A stretch of 64,000 bases of DNA, taken from the NCBI GenBank assembly GCA_013350335.1, contig CM023541.1, positions 35,642,739 through 35,706,738 of the forward strand, read 5' to 3'. Below, in pieces: positions 22,751 through 33,279 of this stretch. The notes beneath the pieces are model-generated. The model saw nothing but the letters and a program-made list of their open reading frames with translations. It was not told the origin of the DNA and searched no databases. This DNA comes from Chimonanthus salicifolius. Taxonomy: Eukaryota > Streptophyta > Magnoliopsida > Laurales > Calycanthaceae. The stretch's first letter is position 1. The number at the start of each line of letters is the position of its first letter. A program made the translations under genes and the position numbers.

Positions 22751-23711
22751 TGATGTAGCGTAGGATTGGGTGATGAGATGGGTTCGCATCGGGTTAAAAA
22801 TTGGATGGGTGACTTGGGTAAAATAAATAAATGATATAAATAAAATTTAATAAAGGTGGCTAAATGAGTCAAAGGGAGTGGATTGATTGGTGAATGGTTA
22901 TGTCTCGGTCAAAGGATGATGGGCTTTGGAGGAGTATGGTATTTAATAAAAAGGTGGTAAAATAAATAGTAAAAATAAAGGAAGGATGGTCAAACGTGAA
23001 AGGGGTTGGAAACTTGGAACTGGGTTATTAGGAAAGGGTTTATTGGATTGGGAAATAGAGGTGGGAATGTGGAGAGACGATGGAGGCTAATACATGGTTC
23101 GGGTAGAAGAAGGACAAGTTGCATGTGTCGGCTTCAGCTATGATGGAGGTGTAGATGGGAAGAAGGGGTGATGGAAGATGGGCATTGGCAGATCGACGCC
23201 TAGGCGTCTTGTAATCAAACCTAGACAACTCGCAGGGCAGTAGTAAACCCGACACCTGCTGGTTAGGGAAGATTTGCCCTCCTGCTTGCAGGCAGGGGAA
23301 GGACATCGAAACTCCGAGGTTGTTGATGAATGTCGGCGACAACAAAAACCTTAGAGGAAGAAGAACACCGTCGAACGGGAGGGAAACTCGAATCCACGAG
23401 CGAGAACCGTAATCCACCGGGGAAGAAGAAGATAAACAAGGAAGAACCCAATTCAAATATTCATATTCAATAATCTGTCTATTACAATGCTAGAGAGGGG
23501 TTTGTATAAAAACCCAAAACTAAAAATAGCAATAAAATAAAAAATGAAAAATAGAAAATTAAAAATAGAAATAATCCTAAGCAAATCTAACCTTACAAAT
23601 AAAGCAATGAGAATAAATAAAAATAGAAATTTCTCGGATTTCTTCGATTCTTGGCCGGGTTTCCAATTCGGGCGAGATTCTTATTTTCGGGTCGATACCC
23701 TTGCTACATCA
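22751..23711 (-). repeat. 3' LTR of the gypsy-type element
   Basis: A 961-bp LTR. It contains two mirrored open stretches of GC-richer sequence (23100-23460) that also occur in the other LTR. These are not treated as genes because they are repeated, lack family motifs and have equal openings in several frames. Confidence 0.88.
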
Positions 23712-24340
23712 GTCTCCCCTGGTTGAAAAAAGAACTTGTCCTCGAGTTCGGACCCAATGTGAGAATCGTCGATACTTGATGAGACGTTTCTTGAACTTCG
23801 ACGGTTCGAACGCGCAAAAAATATGATCCTGACATCCATGATGAACCTTGACGTTTGTGATTTCAATAGGCGTGCGAGATTCAAGAATGACTATAGGAGC
23901 AAAATAATATACGACGTCTTTAAAAACAATGAAAAGTGGCTTCACATCAAAGGAGATAAAATATGGGTCATTGTCGATGAAATCCAACTTTGACGACGTT
24001 TGTTATGCATGTGGCAACTGCGACAACAGTAATAAATCAATATTCGTCGATTGCGCCGACTGGAATACCGGCAATCCAATTGATTGGCTCTCCAACATTA
24101 GTACTGGCAGTGGTGTTGACACATGTTGCAACTGTGAAGAGGACATTGTCTTTTGGAGAACTGACATGATTTTCGTTGCAGATGGCACGCATATTGAGAT
24201 CGTCTCTGAATGAGTTGGCATGCATCCCGAGGTAGCATGCACAAATTCTAAGAGAGCGGGCTCAAGTTCTGAAGTTTTCTCTTTGGAAATAGGCACGATT
24301 CCCGATGTCGACTCTGATTCGACCAATGTCGAGATATTGT

Positions 24341-24799
24341 CTATGTCTGGTGGTTCAAGTGGGAGGATCGAGACCGATGCAAGGTCCGGGATAGTTCCTG
24401 TTGGAGAGACACTACGACGTTGCTTGTTTTTTTAGACTTTTGCTCATTAGAGGCAGAAAGGAAACGAACGCGTAGCAACCTTTTCAATTGTGGCCATGAC
24501 TGGATAGGTAGCTTGCCTCGTCGCTTGCGGGTGGCGTGTAACTTTTCCCACCATGCATATGCTTCACTGAGGAATCGAAACGTCACGAACATCACTTTCT
24601 TCGCCTCGTCGATTTTCCAGTAATCGAGAAAAAGCTCGACTTCCGAAAGCCAATCGAGGAAGTCTTGATTGTATAGTTGACCTTTGAAGGGTGGGAAGTC
24701 AACCTCCATATGGAACTCCTGAGTTATGGGATTATACTTCTCATGTCGAATAAAAAATTCTTCAATCTCATCATCTTCACTCGAATCATAGGAAGCCAT
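24341..24799 (-). CDS. Retrotransposon Gag-like protein
   Basis: This minus-strand frame starts at the ATG at 24797-24799 (MASYDSSEDDEIEEFF) and runs about 152 codons. It contains the core of plant gypsy Gag (retrotrans_gag family): an acidic start, HMEVDFPPFKGQ, FLDWLSEVELFLDYW, VMFVTFRFLSEAYAWWEKL, and a basic WPQLKRLLRVRFLS. These match the usual order PxFxG / DFLDWLxxVExxFxY / KVxLVAxRLxxxAxxWW / SWxxMKxxLxxRFLP. Gag forms the particle that packages element RNA. No zinc knuckle or protease follows before the stop, so the protein is shorter than a full Gag-Pol. An upstream in-frame extension reaches 24886, but it covers the primer site and is unlikely to be translated. Confidence 0.8.
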   Translation of the reverse strand: MASYDSSEDDEIEEFFIRHEKYNPITQEFHMEVDFPPFKGQLYNQDFLDWLSEVELFLDYWKIDEAKKVMFVTFRFLSEAYAWWEKLHATRKRRGKLPIQSWPQLKRLLRVRFLSASNEQKSKKTSNVVVSLQQELSRTLHRSRSSHLNHQT

Positions 24800-24875
24800 A
24801 ATTTTTTTTTTATTCAAAATGTCGAGGAAAGTCTCACTCGATGAGAATCGGTGAGATCTGGCTCTGAATACCAAT

Positions 24876-25936
24876 TGATGCAGCATAGGATCGGGTGATG
24901 AGATGGGTTCGAATCGGGTTAAAAATTGGATGGGTGACTTGGGTAAAATAAATAAATGATATAAATAAAATTAGAAATTTTCCAGATTTCTTCGATTCTT
25001 GGCCGGGTTTTCAATTCGGACGAGATTCTGATTTTCGGGTCGATACCTGTACTAAAATTTAATAAAGGTGGCTAAATGAGTCAAAGGGAGTGGATTGATT
25101 GGTGAATGGTTATGTCTCGGTCAAAGAATGATGGGCTTTGGAGGAGTATGGTATTTAATGAAAAGGTGGTACGGATATGTAATAAAATAAATAGTAAAAG
25201 TAAAGGAAGGATGGTCAAACGTGAAAGGGGTTGGGAACTTGGAACTAGGTTATTGGGAAAGGGTTTATTGGATTGGGAAACAGAGGTGGGAATGTGGAGA
25301 GACGATGGAGGCTAATACATGGTTCGGGTAGAGGCAAGACAAGTTGCATTTGTCGGCTTCGGCTATGATGGAGGTGTAGATGGGAAGAAGGGACGATGGA
25401 AGATGGGCATCGGCAGATCGACGCCTAGGCGTCTTGTGATCAAACCTGGGCAACTCGCAGGGTAGTAGCAAATCCGACGCCTGCTGGTTAGGGAAGATTT
25501 GCCCTCCTGCTTGCAGGCAGGGGAAGGACATCGAAACTCTGAGGTTGTTGATGAACGCCGGCGACAACAAAAAACCTTAGAGGAAGAAGAACACCGTCGA
25601 ACGGGAGGGAAACTCGAATCCACGAGCGAGAACCGGAATCCACCGGGGAAGAAGAAGATAAACAAGGAAGAACCCAATTCAAATATTCATATTCAATAAT
25701 CTGTCTATCACAATGCTAGAGAGAGGTTTTTATAAAAACCCAAAACCAAAAATGGCAATAAAATAAAAAACAAAAATTAAAAATTAAAAATAGAAATAAT
25801 CCTAAGCAAATCTAATCTTACAAATAAAACAATGGGAATAAATAAAAATAGAAATTTCCCGGATTTTTTCTATTCTTTGCCGGGTTTCCAATTCGGGCTA
25901 GATTCTTATTTTTGGGTCGATACCCGTGCTACATCA
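24876..25936 (-). repeat. 5' LTR of the gypsy-type element, with 84-bp insert
   Basis: A 1061-bp LTR. Compared with the 3' LTR it has about 84 extra bases at 24972-25055, which are a copy of the LTR's own opposite end (TTCTTCGATTCTTGGCCGGG through GGGTCGATACC). Confidence 0.88.
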
Positions 25937-27281
25937 CTCTCTCACGCCTCTTCTTCATTTCCTTCTTCCCTCACTCCTCGACCTCTGCAACACTGGGCTG
26001 CTACTTCAGCCGACCACAGTCATAGCCCTTGCCACCCCAACCTTTGCTGTCAACTGTCAGATTTCCGCCCTTCTCGCATTTCCTCGCCGATTCCAAGTAC
26101 CTTATTCTTATTTATTTTCCCCTCTTATTCTCTTTGGAGTTTTCCCTTGTTTTTCCACTGTTTTCCTCAGCTTCTCCTAGTTTTCTGTGATTTTCCTTGC
26201 GTTTCCTTTCCCTAGCTTTCACTAAGTTTCTCCATTTTTCCTCGATTTTCCCTGTTTTCCAGTTTTCAGGCCCAACCCATTTTCAGAGCCCGTTTCGAGC
26301 CCAACCCAATTTTAGGTCCATTTTCAGTCGGTCTCATTTTACCTTAATTACTTATTCGCTCTTCCGTGTTTCACCAGATTGAGCTCCCTTCAACATATCA
26401 AATCGGTTACTCACTTCGATTTTCGACTCCACACACAGGTGAGGGGACTTACCACTGTTTAGCATGCACTTGTATATATTAAACTGTTATCCCTGGATAC
26501 GGAGTGAGCGGAACGGAACCCCTTACTATTTAAACCACTCGGTAAGGGAAAACAGTTTAAAAAAATATGTGGCAAGGGGTCCGTTCGGATGTACTCCTGT
26601 CAACCATATGCAATTGTGGTGAACGTCATATGATACTTGGAACATGTAGATGATACTTTGAGTGTCTACTCGCTAGATACAAATGAAATCATGTGGAACA
26701 TAGACATGTGTGATTAATTAACTCGTTATATGCTTTTGACTTGCATAATGAAGTGTATTGTTGATTTTGGGTTGGTTATATTCAGAATATGCTTATAGTG
26801 TTATACCTAATCGTGACACCATGTGCATACATAGGAGGTAACCCGCAACGGACAACATGTCGTTTGGTGTTGAGATGGAGGAATTGTTTATATGTGTATA
26901 TGTTTATAATGATTTAATGATTTTGGTTGTTGGGAGGACTTCCCCGTTACGTTCTGATGGTTGAGACCCCCACAGGGGATGTGGGTTTCCCGTTGCATTC
27001 CGACAGTTGAGGTGCCTGCCCTAGAGTTTGGCTTCCCCGGGCGTGGTTGAGGTCCTTATTTTAGTTTGGGCTTCCTCAGCACGACTTGTATAGTTGAGGC
27101 AGTTGTGTATTGCGTAGTCTCCCGGTGGCATTGGTAGGAAGACCGGAGTTTGTTAAAGGACTCGATGTGGGTTACAGAGATGATGTCTCGGATTTGATCG
27201 GTGGATCATTAGTTGATGCTGTGGTTGGATTTTCATATATATGAGAACCATTGTTATTATGATGTTCTTGTGTTCATGCAT

Positions 27282-27284
<3 letters not shown>

Positions 27285-27338
<54 letters not shown>
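27285..27338. repeat. (AT)n microsatellite
   Basis: About 27 uninterrupted AT dinucleotides, inside the solo LTR. Confidence 0.95.
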
Positions 27339-27341
<3 letters not shown>

Positions 27342-27711
27342 CCCTTCATTTGGATGGTTAGCTCACCCCCCTTACCTTTCAGGTACTCCGATTGCAGGCC
27401 CCCTCAAGGAGGAATAATAGTAGTTAGATATTTCATAATTATGTTTATGCTTTAGTTGAGAGACCCTTGCTTCTATGGACTTATTATTATATGTGGTTTA
27501 TTTGAATGACTGTATAACCATATTTGAACAGTCAATGGTTATCTGTTATATTTATCAGTATGATGGAGTTTGTTTTTACTAATCGTTGAGCGAGAGGTAG
27601 TTACCCCGTTTCAAAAAAAAAAAAAAATTATGCCCAATATCCGTTCCTTGGAAATGTTTTGAGACTTTTCGGAGATAATGTGCCTGTAGTGGAAAGGAGC
27701 ATTACAACATG

Positions 27712-28660
27712 TAGCTTATATTCCAATTATTGATTTTTTTTTTTGTAAAAAGATCTAAACTTTATTAAAAAAATAAAAAATTAGAAAAATTTGCACAAAA
27801 CATATCAACCTCATTAAAGGCTCTTCATTTAATTCCGCAAACATTTGTATATCATTGTGTTAAAAATTTTCCTCAAGAAATTCCAAAATTGGAATTATCT
27901 TAGAAAACTTGGAGTTCATGAGTTTTTTTTTAAAAAAAAACTTGTAAAATCATATCAACACCCTACAAACTATATCAATCACATTAAGGAATCCCCATTT
28001 AATTCCTTGAACACTTAATATCATTTCATTAAATAAATTTTAGTAGAACCCCAAAATCAAAGTTAAATAATTTGAAAACCTCTAAAAAAATTAGAAAATG
28101 GAAAACCAATATGAGAAGAAACTCGATATGAAATTCATGTTCTCTAGTGTCCATAATGACATGCATCTTCTATTACAATTTATGAATTTCTTTCGAAAAT
28201 ATATTTAAATTTAATGAAAATATTGAAAAATTACAAAATATATAGAAAAACTCTACAAAATATATCAATCACATGTAAAGGTGTTCATTTAATTCCATAA
28301 ACATTTTTATATCATTGCATTTTTTTTTTTTTTTTGCACAAGAAACCTCAAAATGAAAATTATTTTAAAAAATGCAGAGTTCATGAATATTTTCTAAAAG
28401 ACTTGGAAAATCACTACGAATACCCTAGAAACCCTATCAATGACATTACGACATCTCCATTCAATTCCATAAACACTCAATATCATTTTATTAAATTAAT
28501 TTCACAACTCTAAAACTGGTATTAATTTAGGAAAAAAATTCAAAAAATTGATGAAAATAACTCAAAATTGACAATTCTTAAGGTAAAAAAGAGAGTAGGA
28601 ATTGACAAATACCTTTTACACTTGAATAACTTGCTTCTAATCTTTTTTTAAAAATATACT
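27712..28660. repeat. Right part of the local tandem array
   Basis: Blocks beginning ATCAACCTCATTAAAGG (27805), ATCAATCACATTAAGG (27976), ATCAATCACATGTAAAGG (28262) and ATCAATGACATTACGAC (28436) are each followed by CATTTAATTCC..AACA, ATATCATT.CATT and an AAA.TC..AA tail. The first and third, and the second and fourth, are about 457-460 bp apart, giving a two-part higher-order unit. The array continues the repeat at 21910-22239. Confidence 0.65.
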
Positions 28661-28777
28661 TATGCACATACGAATATTCTAACCAAAAATGGTCAAACCT
28701 GCATAAAATTTCACAAAATTAAAAAATATAAAAGGCTAATACTATATCGTATTAGCCAATATGAGTCAATACAATTC

Positions 28778-29119
28778 ATGTCACAAATATCGACGGTATT
28801 TTCAAATTTATAATGTTTTTATCAACCAAATATCATTACTGCATTAATAATACATATTTACCGGCACACGGTAAATTTATGGTAAAATCCCTTTAAAATC
28901 GAGTTAGAAATACGATAAAATACCCCAATAAATTATCAATAAATTTATTATTAAGGATTTTATTTTATTAATATTTTTATTTATTCTATTTTTATTATTT
29001 TTTAATATTATATTTTTCACAAGATATTTTTAATAATATCTCGAAAAAAACCTGTGAATTTAAAAATATTATAATATTACTAATTATCATTAATATTCTG
29101 AAAACAATATTTATAACAA
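28778..29119. mobile_element. MITE with TGTCACAAATATCG end, copy 2
   Basis: The left end ATGTCACAAATATCGACGGTA matches copy 1 (391-770). The interior keeps the same order (CGGTAAATTTATGG, AAATACGATAAAATA, the ATTTTATT..TATTCTATTTTT stretch, CAAGATATTTTTAA). The right end AACAATATTTATAACAA is more decayed. It is much more AT-rich than copy 1, as expected after long C-to-T decay of a methylated repeat. Confidence 0.65.
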
Positions 29120-29727
29120 TAAATACACTACATCGCCGCTGACAACATAGTGGCCTATATTGGCCAAATTATTTTTTATCATCCAGTACATTTTCACATA
29201 CTCCAAACTGACACATACTGACACATATTCTATCTTTTTCTTCTTCTTTGTCGTCTTTTCGTTAATTTTCAATAAAAATCTTAGATTTAAGTTGTTTGTA
29301 CATAAAGTTTTTAATAAAATCATAAATGTAAATATTTATTATTTTTTTTTCTATTTGACTGTTTCTCATAATTTTTTTTTAAAAAATCTTGAAAAAGTAC
29401 AAAATGGGCTGTTACCGTCATCATTGGACTCCCTGATGGTCCCAGTACTACAGCTCTTTACACGGGTACACAATAATCCACGTGGGCTCCACAATCTTTA
29501 CCCAATAGCTTACATGTGGGCCCTATTCATGTTATGTATTTGTCGGCACAAATGGGTTATTTCTTTTAATCTGCAGAACAGCTGAAGCACATTATTTATG
29601 AAGAAGGTATATAATGACTATACCAACCAAACAAGTGGACACAAGGTTAGTAAATGCGTGAGAAAACGGATACATGTCACATACATCAAATCTGATAGCT
29701 CTACCTACAGAATTCTTATCTATAAAT
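29120..29727. other. Intergenic, no gene seen
   Basis: The open frame across 29160-29585 is low-complexity and lysine/phenylalanine-rich, with no family motif. It is not treated as a gene. Confidence 0.4.
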
Positions 29728-29735
29728 TCATATTT

Positions 29736-29882
29736 ACTCCGACCTTAGAAAGTGAGAGATTATAGGTTGTAGATTCGAGTTCTTATGCTTAAATTTTAGT
29801 ATGTCCTACAAGTAGTATATTCACCTGTACAGGTTTTATGTTGAATATTTCATGATTTCCCACACGTTAATTTAAAAAAAAA
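29736..29882 (+). mobile_element. SINE, family A, 5'-shortened
   Basis: A B-box-like GGTTGTAGATTCGAGTTC (about 29764-29781) is followed by TTAGTATGTCCTA, TTCACCTGTA, TTTCCCACA and an A tail, the order seen in the copies at 42247 and 53668. The 8-bp target duplication TCATATTT is at 29728-29735 and 29883-29890. The A-box half is mostly missing. Confidence 0.75.
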
Positions 29883-30254
29883 TCATATTTTCTTAGTTCA
29901 AGTGCATTTTCTTTTGTGGGTATTAAAATGAAAAATGGCATATTAAAATTGATAGGGTCTATTTTTTAAAAATCTAAATTGTAAAAATATTCACGTATAT
30001 CTTTTTCAGATTTTGTGAATTTGTTTGACCCATCGCTAGATGAATCAAATGAAAAATATTTGATTGGAAAATTCGATGAAGTTTATCACACTCCTCTTAT
30101 TTAATCTATCCAACTACGGGCCCAACACTTCTACAAAATCTAAAATGATATGTGTATGCATCATTGCATTTAAAAATTAATGATCATTTTCAATTCTTAA
30201 AAGATGAACTCCACATTTCTTAAATAATGTCATTTGAAATCATCTTTACTATTA

Positions 30255-30457
30255 TTAACGGTGCGATCATAGGCGTATTAAAATTAGAGCTTTTGTCCTT
30301 TTTTGCTTTTTTGATTTTATTCTTGTTTTTATAGTTTTCTCTTGCTTCTTTTTGCTTTTTTTTTTTGACCTAATCCTCTTAAACCCTTTGTATTGGTGTT
30401 ATACATTTCCCTTATTTTATTAATATGGTCTCCGGTTAACCCAAAAAAAAAAAAGCT
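30255..30457 (+). mobile_element. 5'-truncated LINE 3' end
   Basis: The + strand ends with CCCTTTGTATTGGTGTTATA, TTTTATTAATATGGTCTCCG and GTTAACCC followed by 12 A, a form typical of plant L1-type LINE 3' ends. A 13-bp target duplication flanks it: ATCTTTACTATTA at 30242-30254 and ATCTTTACCATTA at 30458-30470 (12 of 13). Only the 3' untranslated part is present. Confidence 0.7.
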
Positions 30458-30470
30458 ATCTTTACCATTA

Positions 30471-31864
30471 GAATGATATCATAAATCTATTCCTTTTTTA
30501 ATATACAGAAATTGATGCAGGACAAGTACTTTTCTAATGAAAGCATGGGATGATGTAAAACCATGGTGTTCTCACATTTTGCCTTTGTACTTTTTAATTC
30601 ATCAGTGACACATAGTAGGGGCAAAATGGAAAAACACAATAATTTTATATCATCCAATGCTCCCATTAGAAAAGATATTGGTTTTCAAATCAATTCCCTA
30701 CTATAGTTGATTTAGGGGTTTTACACTTAAAATAGATTTAGGAAAAATCAAATTTGACTCTTAAAGATGATCAGAGAAAATCTAAAGCCAAAGTTGAACT
30801 ATTGTATCAGCATCAATATTAAACATATGAAGACACATGGTAAGGGATGAACCCCACCTCAAAGGTTTGATAGAATTTTATTTAATGAAGTTCAAAAATA
30901 TCTCTGACCCTTCACACCCACATCTATTTCATTGTTGCTCTGTAGTGTTCTCACCCCCACTAACATTGACAACACCCAAACTGCAAAATGATTTGAGCAA
31001 GAGAAATTAATTTGGACATGGCACGTTAAGTAAAAAACAGCTTATGTTGCTAAAGGATGCTCTACCTGCTGAGAAATGACCCTCCATTAAAGGAAGTCTT
31101 ATGGTCATGTAATGTTCGATCCTGTGAGCTAATGGTCATGTAATGTAATGTCCAATCGTGTGATGAATCGATAACACTGACACGTCATGATCTACCATGT
31201 GACGGGAGCATAGAATATATTTTATTTTCTAAGTTGAGCGTTCAAATCTCATCAACACACACAATGGAGAGTACTAAATTTCTAAGTTCTACCAATATCC
31301 AAGATTTTCTCAAAAATCTGACATAGTTTCCCTTAAAAATAAGACGTTTGGAAAATTTCATTTCCCTCTATTCCATTTCATAACAATTTAGCAATTCATA
31401 GCAAAATTTCTATTTCCAAAGAATAGCATCAAAATATTAATGAACTCCACTCAAATATATTGGAGTTACGTTTCAAATCAACATAACTTATTATAATCCA
31501 TGATAACAAATTCTAATAATTCAATTAAGTGTCAGATTCTCTAATGAAATAAAGTAGGCCTAGAAATTATTATTTCAGATCTCCTAGCTTAGGTCTCCTC
31601 AGGGCTCCTCAAACCCGTTTCCATTGTGATTCTTGAAATTTGTAGGGAAGTGAGCTACACTAGTCCAGTAAAGAAAATAATAACACACTAAAAATATTTT
31701 AGTATATTTTAACTAACCACTAATGTATCTTCATCCATCACTAAGGTGTACAAGCACACATCTATTACATGCATATGCCACTTTATTTACATATGTCAAA
31801 TCCAATTTCGTTACCTAAGATATTACTCATACAAAATGCCACTCTACATGATGGACTCACATGA
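30471..31864. other. Intergenic, no gene seen
   Basis: No family motifs in any reading frame. Part of it may belong to a minus-strand long LTR continuing to about 35000, but no LTR pair was found. Confidence 0.35.
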
Positions 31865-32190
31865 CCAATGTCAACACAACTCACAATGCGGCGCATATGA
31901 TACTCTCACATATGCCCATGCAATCACGGACATGATGCGGCGCATGTAGTACTCTCACCCATGCCAATGCAGTCATGCTCCCACCCAACACATATGGTAC
32001 TCTCATATATGCCCAGTAAGTCCACTCCCATCAATAGTTGCAACCGAGCGCACACCGTACTCTCACGTGTACCTACATAGTTGCGCTAATGACGCGGTGC
32101 ACAACGGTACTCTCACATGTGCCAACACAGCCATTCACATGACGTGGTGCATACAGTACTCTAACGTATACCAACACCGTCAAATTAACA
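31865..32190. repeat. Minisatellite, unit about 49 bp
   Basis: The anchor TACTCTCAC/T occurs at about 31901, 31950, 31998, 32058, 32108 and 32157 (spacings 49, 48, 60, 50, 49). Units carry GCGGCGCAT, then the anchor, then ATATGCC. Six degenerate copies are present. Confidence 0.85.
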
Positions 32191-32593
32191 CGCATGCTCA
32201 TATTGATGTCCCTACATGCATGCTGAATGCAATCACAGTGACAAGATACTTTACAAGGATGATAATCAATCTTACTATCACATATTTATCTAGATAAAGG
32301 CATTCATAACTACCATGTACACATCACACCAAGTTTATAACATCACGTAAATGAGGGTGGACGGGTCAAGCCATTTCTTGGAGCACTAAATCCAAACCCA
32401 CAATCATAACAAAGGTTAATCCTTCACGAATTTCACTTATTTTGGTGAGCGATGCCCATGTTAAACTTGACCATTCCCCATCTATCCATAAATAATCATA
32501 GATGCATACACCGTGTTATTGCATTTTAGTTATACAAATCTCATCAAAATCATTTATCACTCATGTCAATAATAAATAAGTTATGCATTTAAT

Positions 32594-32598
<5 letters not shown>

Positions 32599-32668
<70 letters not shown>
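32599..32668. repeat. (TA)n microsatellite
   Basis: About 35 uninterrupted TA dinucleotides. Confidence 0.95.
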
Positions 32669-32669
<1 letters not shown>

Positions 32670-32835
32670 CCATAATATGTGTTCATAATCATAACATCCT
32701 ATCATAAAATTTCATCGTTTATCCACATCACATCATAGCATGCAATTCTCTCTAGTACATCAAGAAATTCATCGAGTTTATCAATAAGAAATTTAAAATG
32801 GAATAACTTAAATTTAGTTTATTGTGTGTTGAAAC

Positions 32836-33271
32836 CAATGTTATCGAACTCGACCAAACCCACGGGTCAACCGTGACCCGGCTGAAACACGGGTTGGGTC
32901 GTTTTAAGATTCTTCTAGATTAAAAATCCTCAGTGACCCGCGGGTCAACTCGGTTTTTCTAATAAATCCATGATCCTTGACCCTTAAAAAACTTGGTTTC
33001 TTTAAATGAAGAAAATGAAAATGAAGATGAAGATTTTGGTTCTTTTGAAAATATGATTTTTGGATTACTAATAGTATTTACAATTGGGTTTTTGAGAAGA
33101 AAAAAATATTTTTATGAAATATAATCTTAGTTAATAATTTAATATTATTTATAATATTATATTAATAGCACGGGTTTGACCAGATTTGACTATGGGTCAA
33201 CCCAGTTGAACTTTATTTAACCCACATTCCTCCAAAATGGGTCACTGCACGGGTCGGATTTTAAAACATTG
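32836..33271 (+). mobile_element. hAT MITE, CAATGTT family, 436 bp
   Basis: The ends are CAATGTTATCGAACTCGACC and, reversed, CAATGTTTTAAAATCCGACC. The exact 8-bp target duplication GTTGAAAC is at 32828-32835 and 33272-33279, the hAT signature. The outer thirds are rich in GGGTCAACC/GGTTGACCC words and the middle is AT-rich. There is no coding sequence. An inverted second copy is at 41058-41510. Confidence 0.9.
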
Positions 33272-33279
33272 GTTGAAAC

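Larger units (their letters stand above)
22751..25936 (-). mobile_element. Gag-only gypsy-type LTR retrotransposon
   Basis: The LTRs at 22751-23711 (961 bp) and 24876-25936 (1061 bp) both read TGATG.AGC..GCTACATCA on the + strand. The target duplication CTCTC is at 22746-22750 and 25937-25941. A minus-strand primer site TGGTATTCAGAGC (about 24860-24873, one extra T relative to TGGTATCAGAGC) abuts the 5' LTR, and a CCAGGGGAGAC purine tract abuts the 3' LTR. The 1164-bp interior encodes a Gag-like protein but no pol. The intact target duplication and close LTR similarity suggest a fairly recent insertion. It is nested inside the solo LTR 22240-27706. Confidence 0.93.
22240..27706. mobile_element. 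Solo LTR, interrupted by a nested gypsy-type element
   Basis: The outer ends are TGAAATGACCCATCTCGAG and GGAGCATTACA. The 5-bp target copies are ACATA (22235-22239) and ACATG (27707-27711). The paralogous uninterrupted site in the same repeat, CATAATGACATGCATC at about 28148, shows the original target was ACATG. Removing the nested element leaves about 2.28 kb, with no internal region, primer site or second LTR, so this is a solo LTR left by recombination. Flank words such as GGATGGTTAGCTCACC (about 27353) are typical of long gypsy LTRs. Confidence 0.75.

Noticed and set aside
23040..23456. 138-codon open frame, repeated at 25265-25682
   Set aside because: It is inside the LTRs of the gypsy-type element, duplicated because LTRs are duplicated, and has no recognisable domain.
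27213..27455. Open frame with Tyr-Ile repeats
   Set aside because: Translation of the (AT)n microsatellite inside a solo LTR.
31865..32190. Spaced repeats resembling a CRISPR array
   Set aside because: Units are degenerate tandem copies with no conserved repeat plus unique spacer pattern, in a plant genome.
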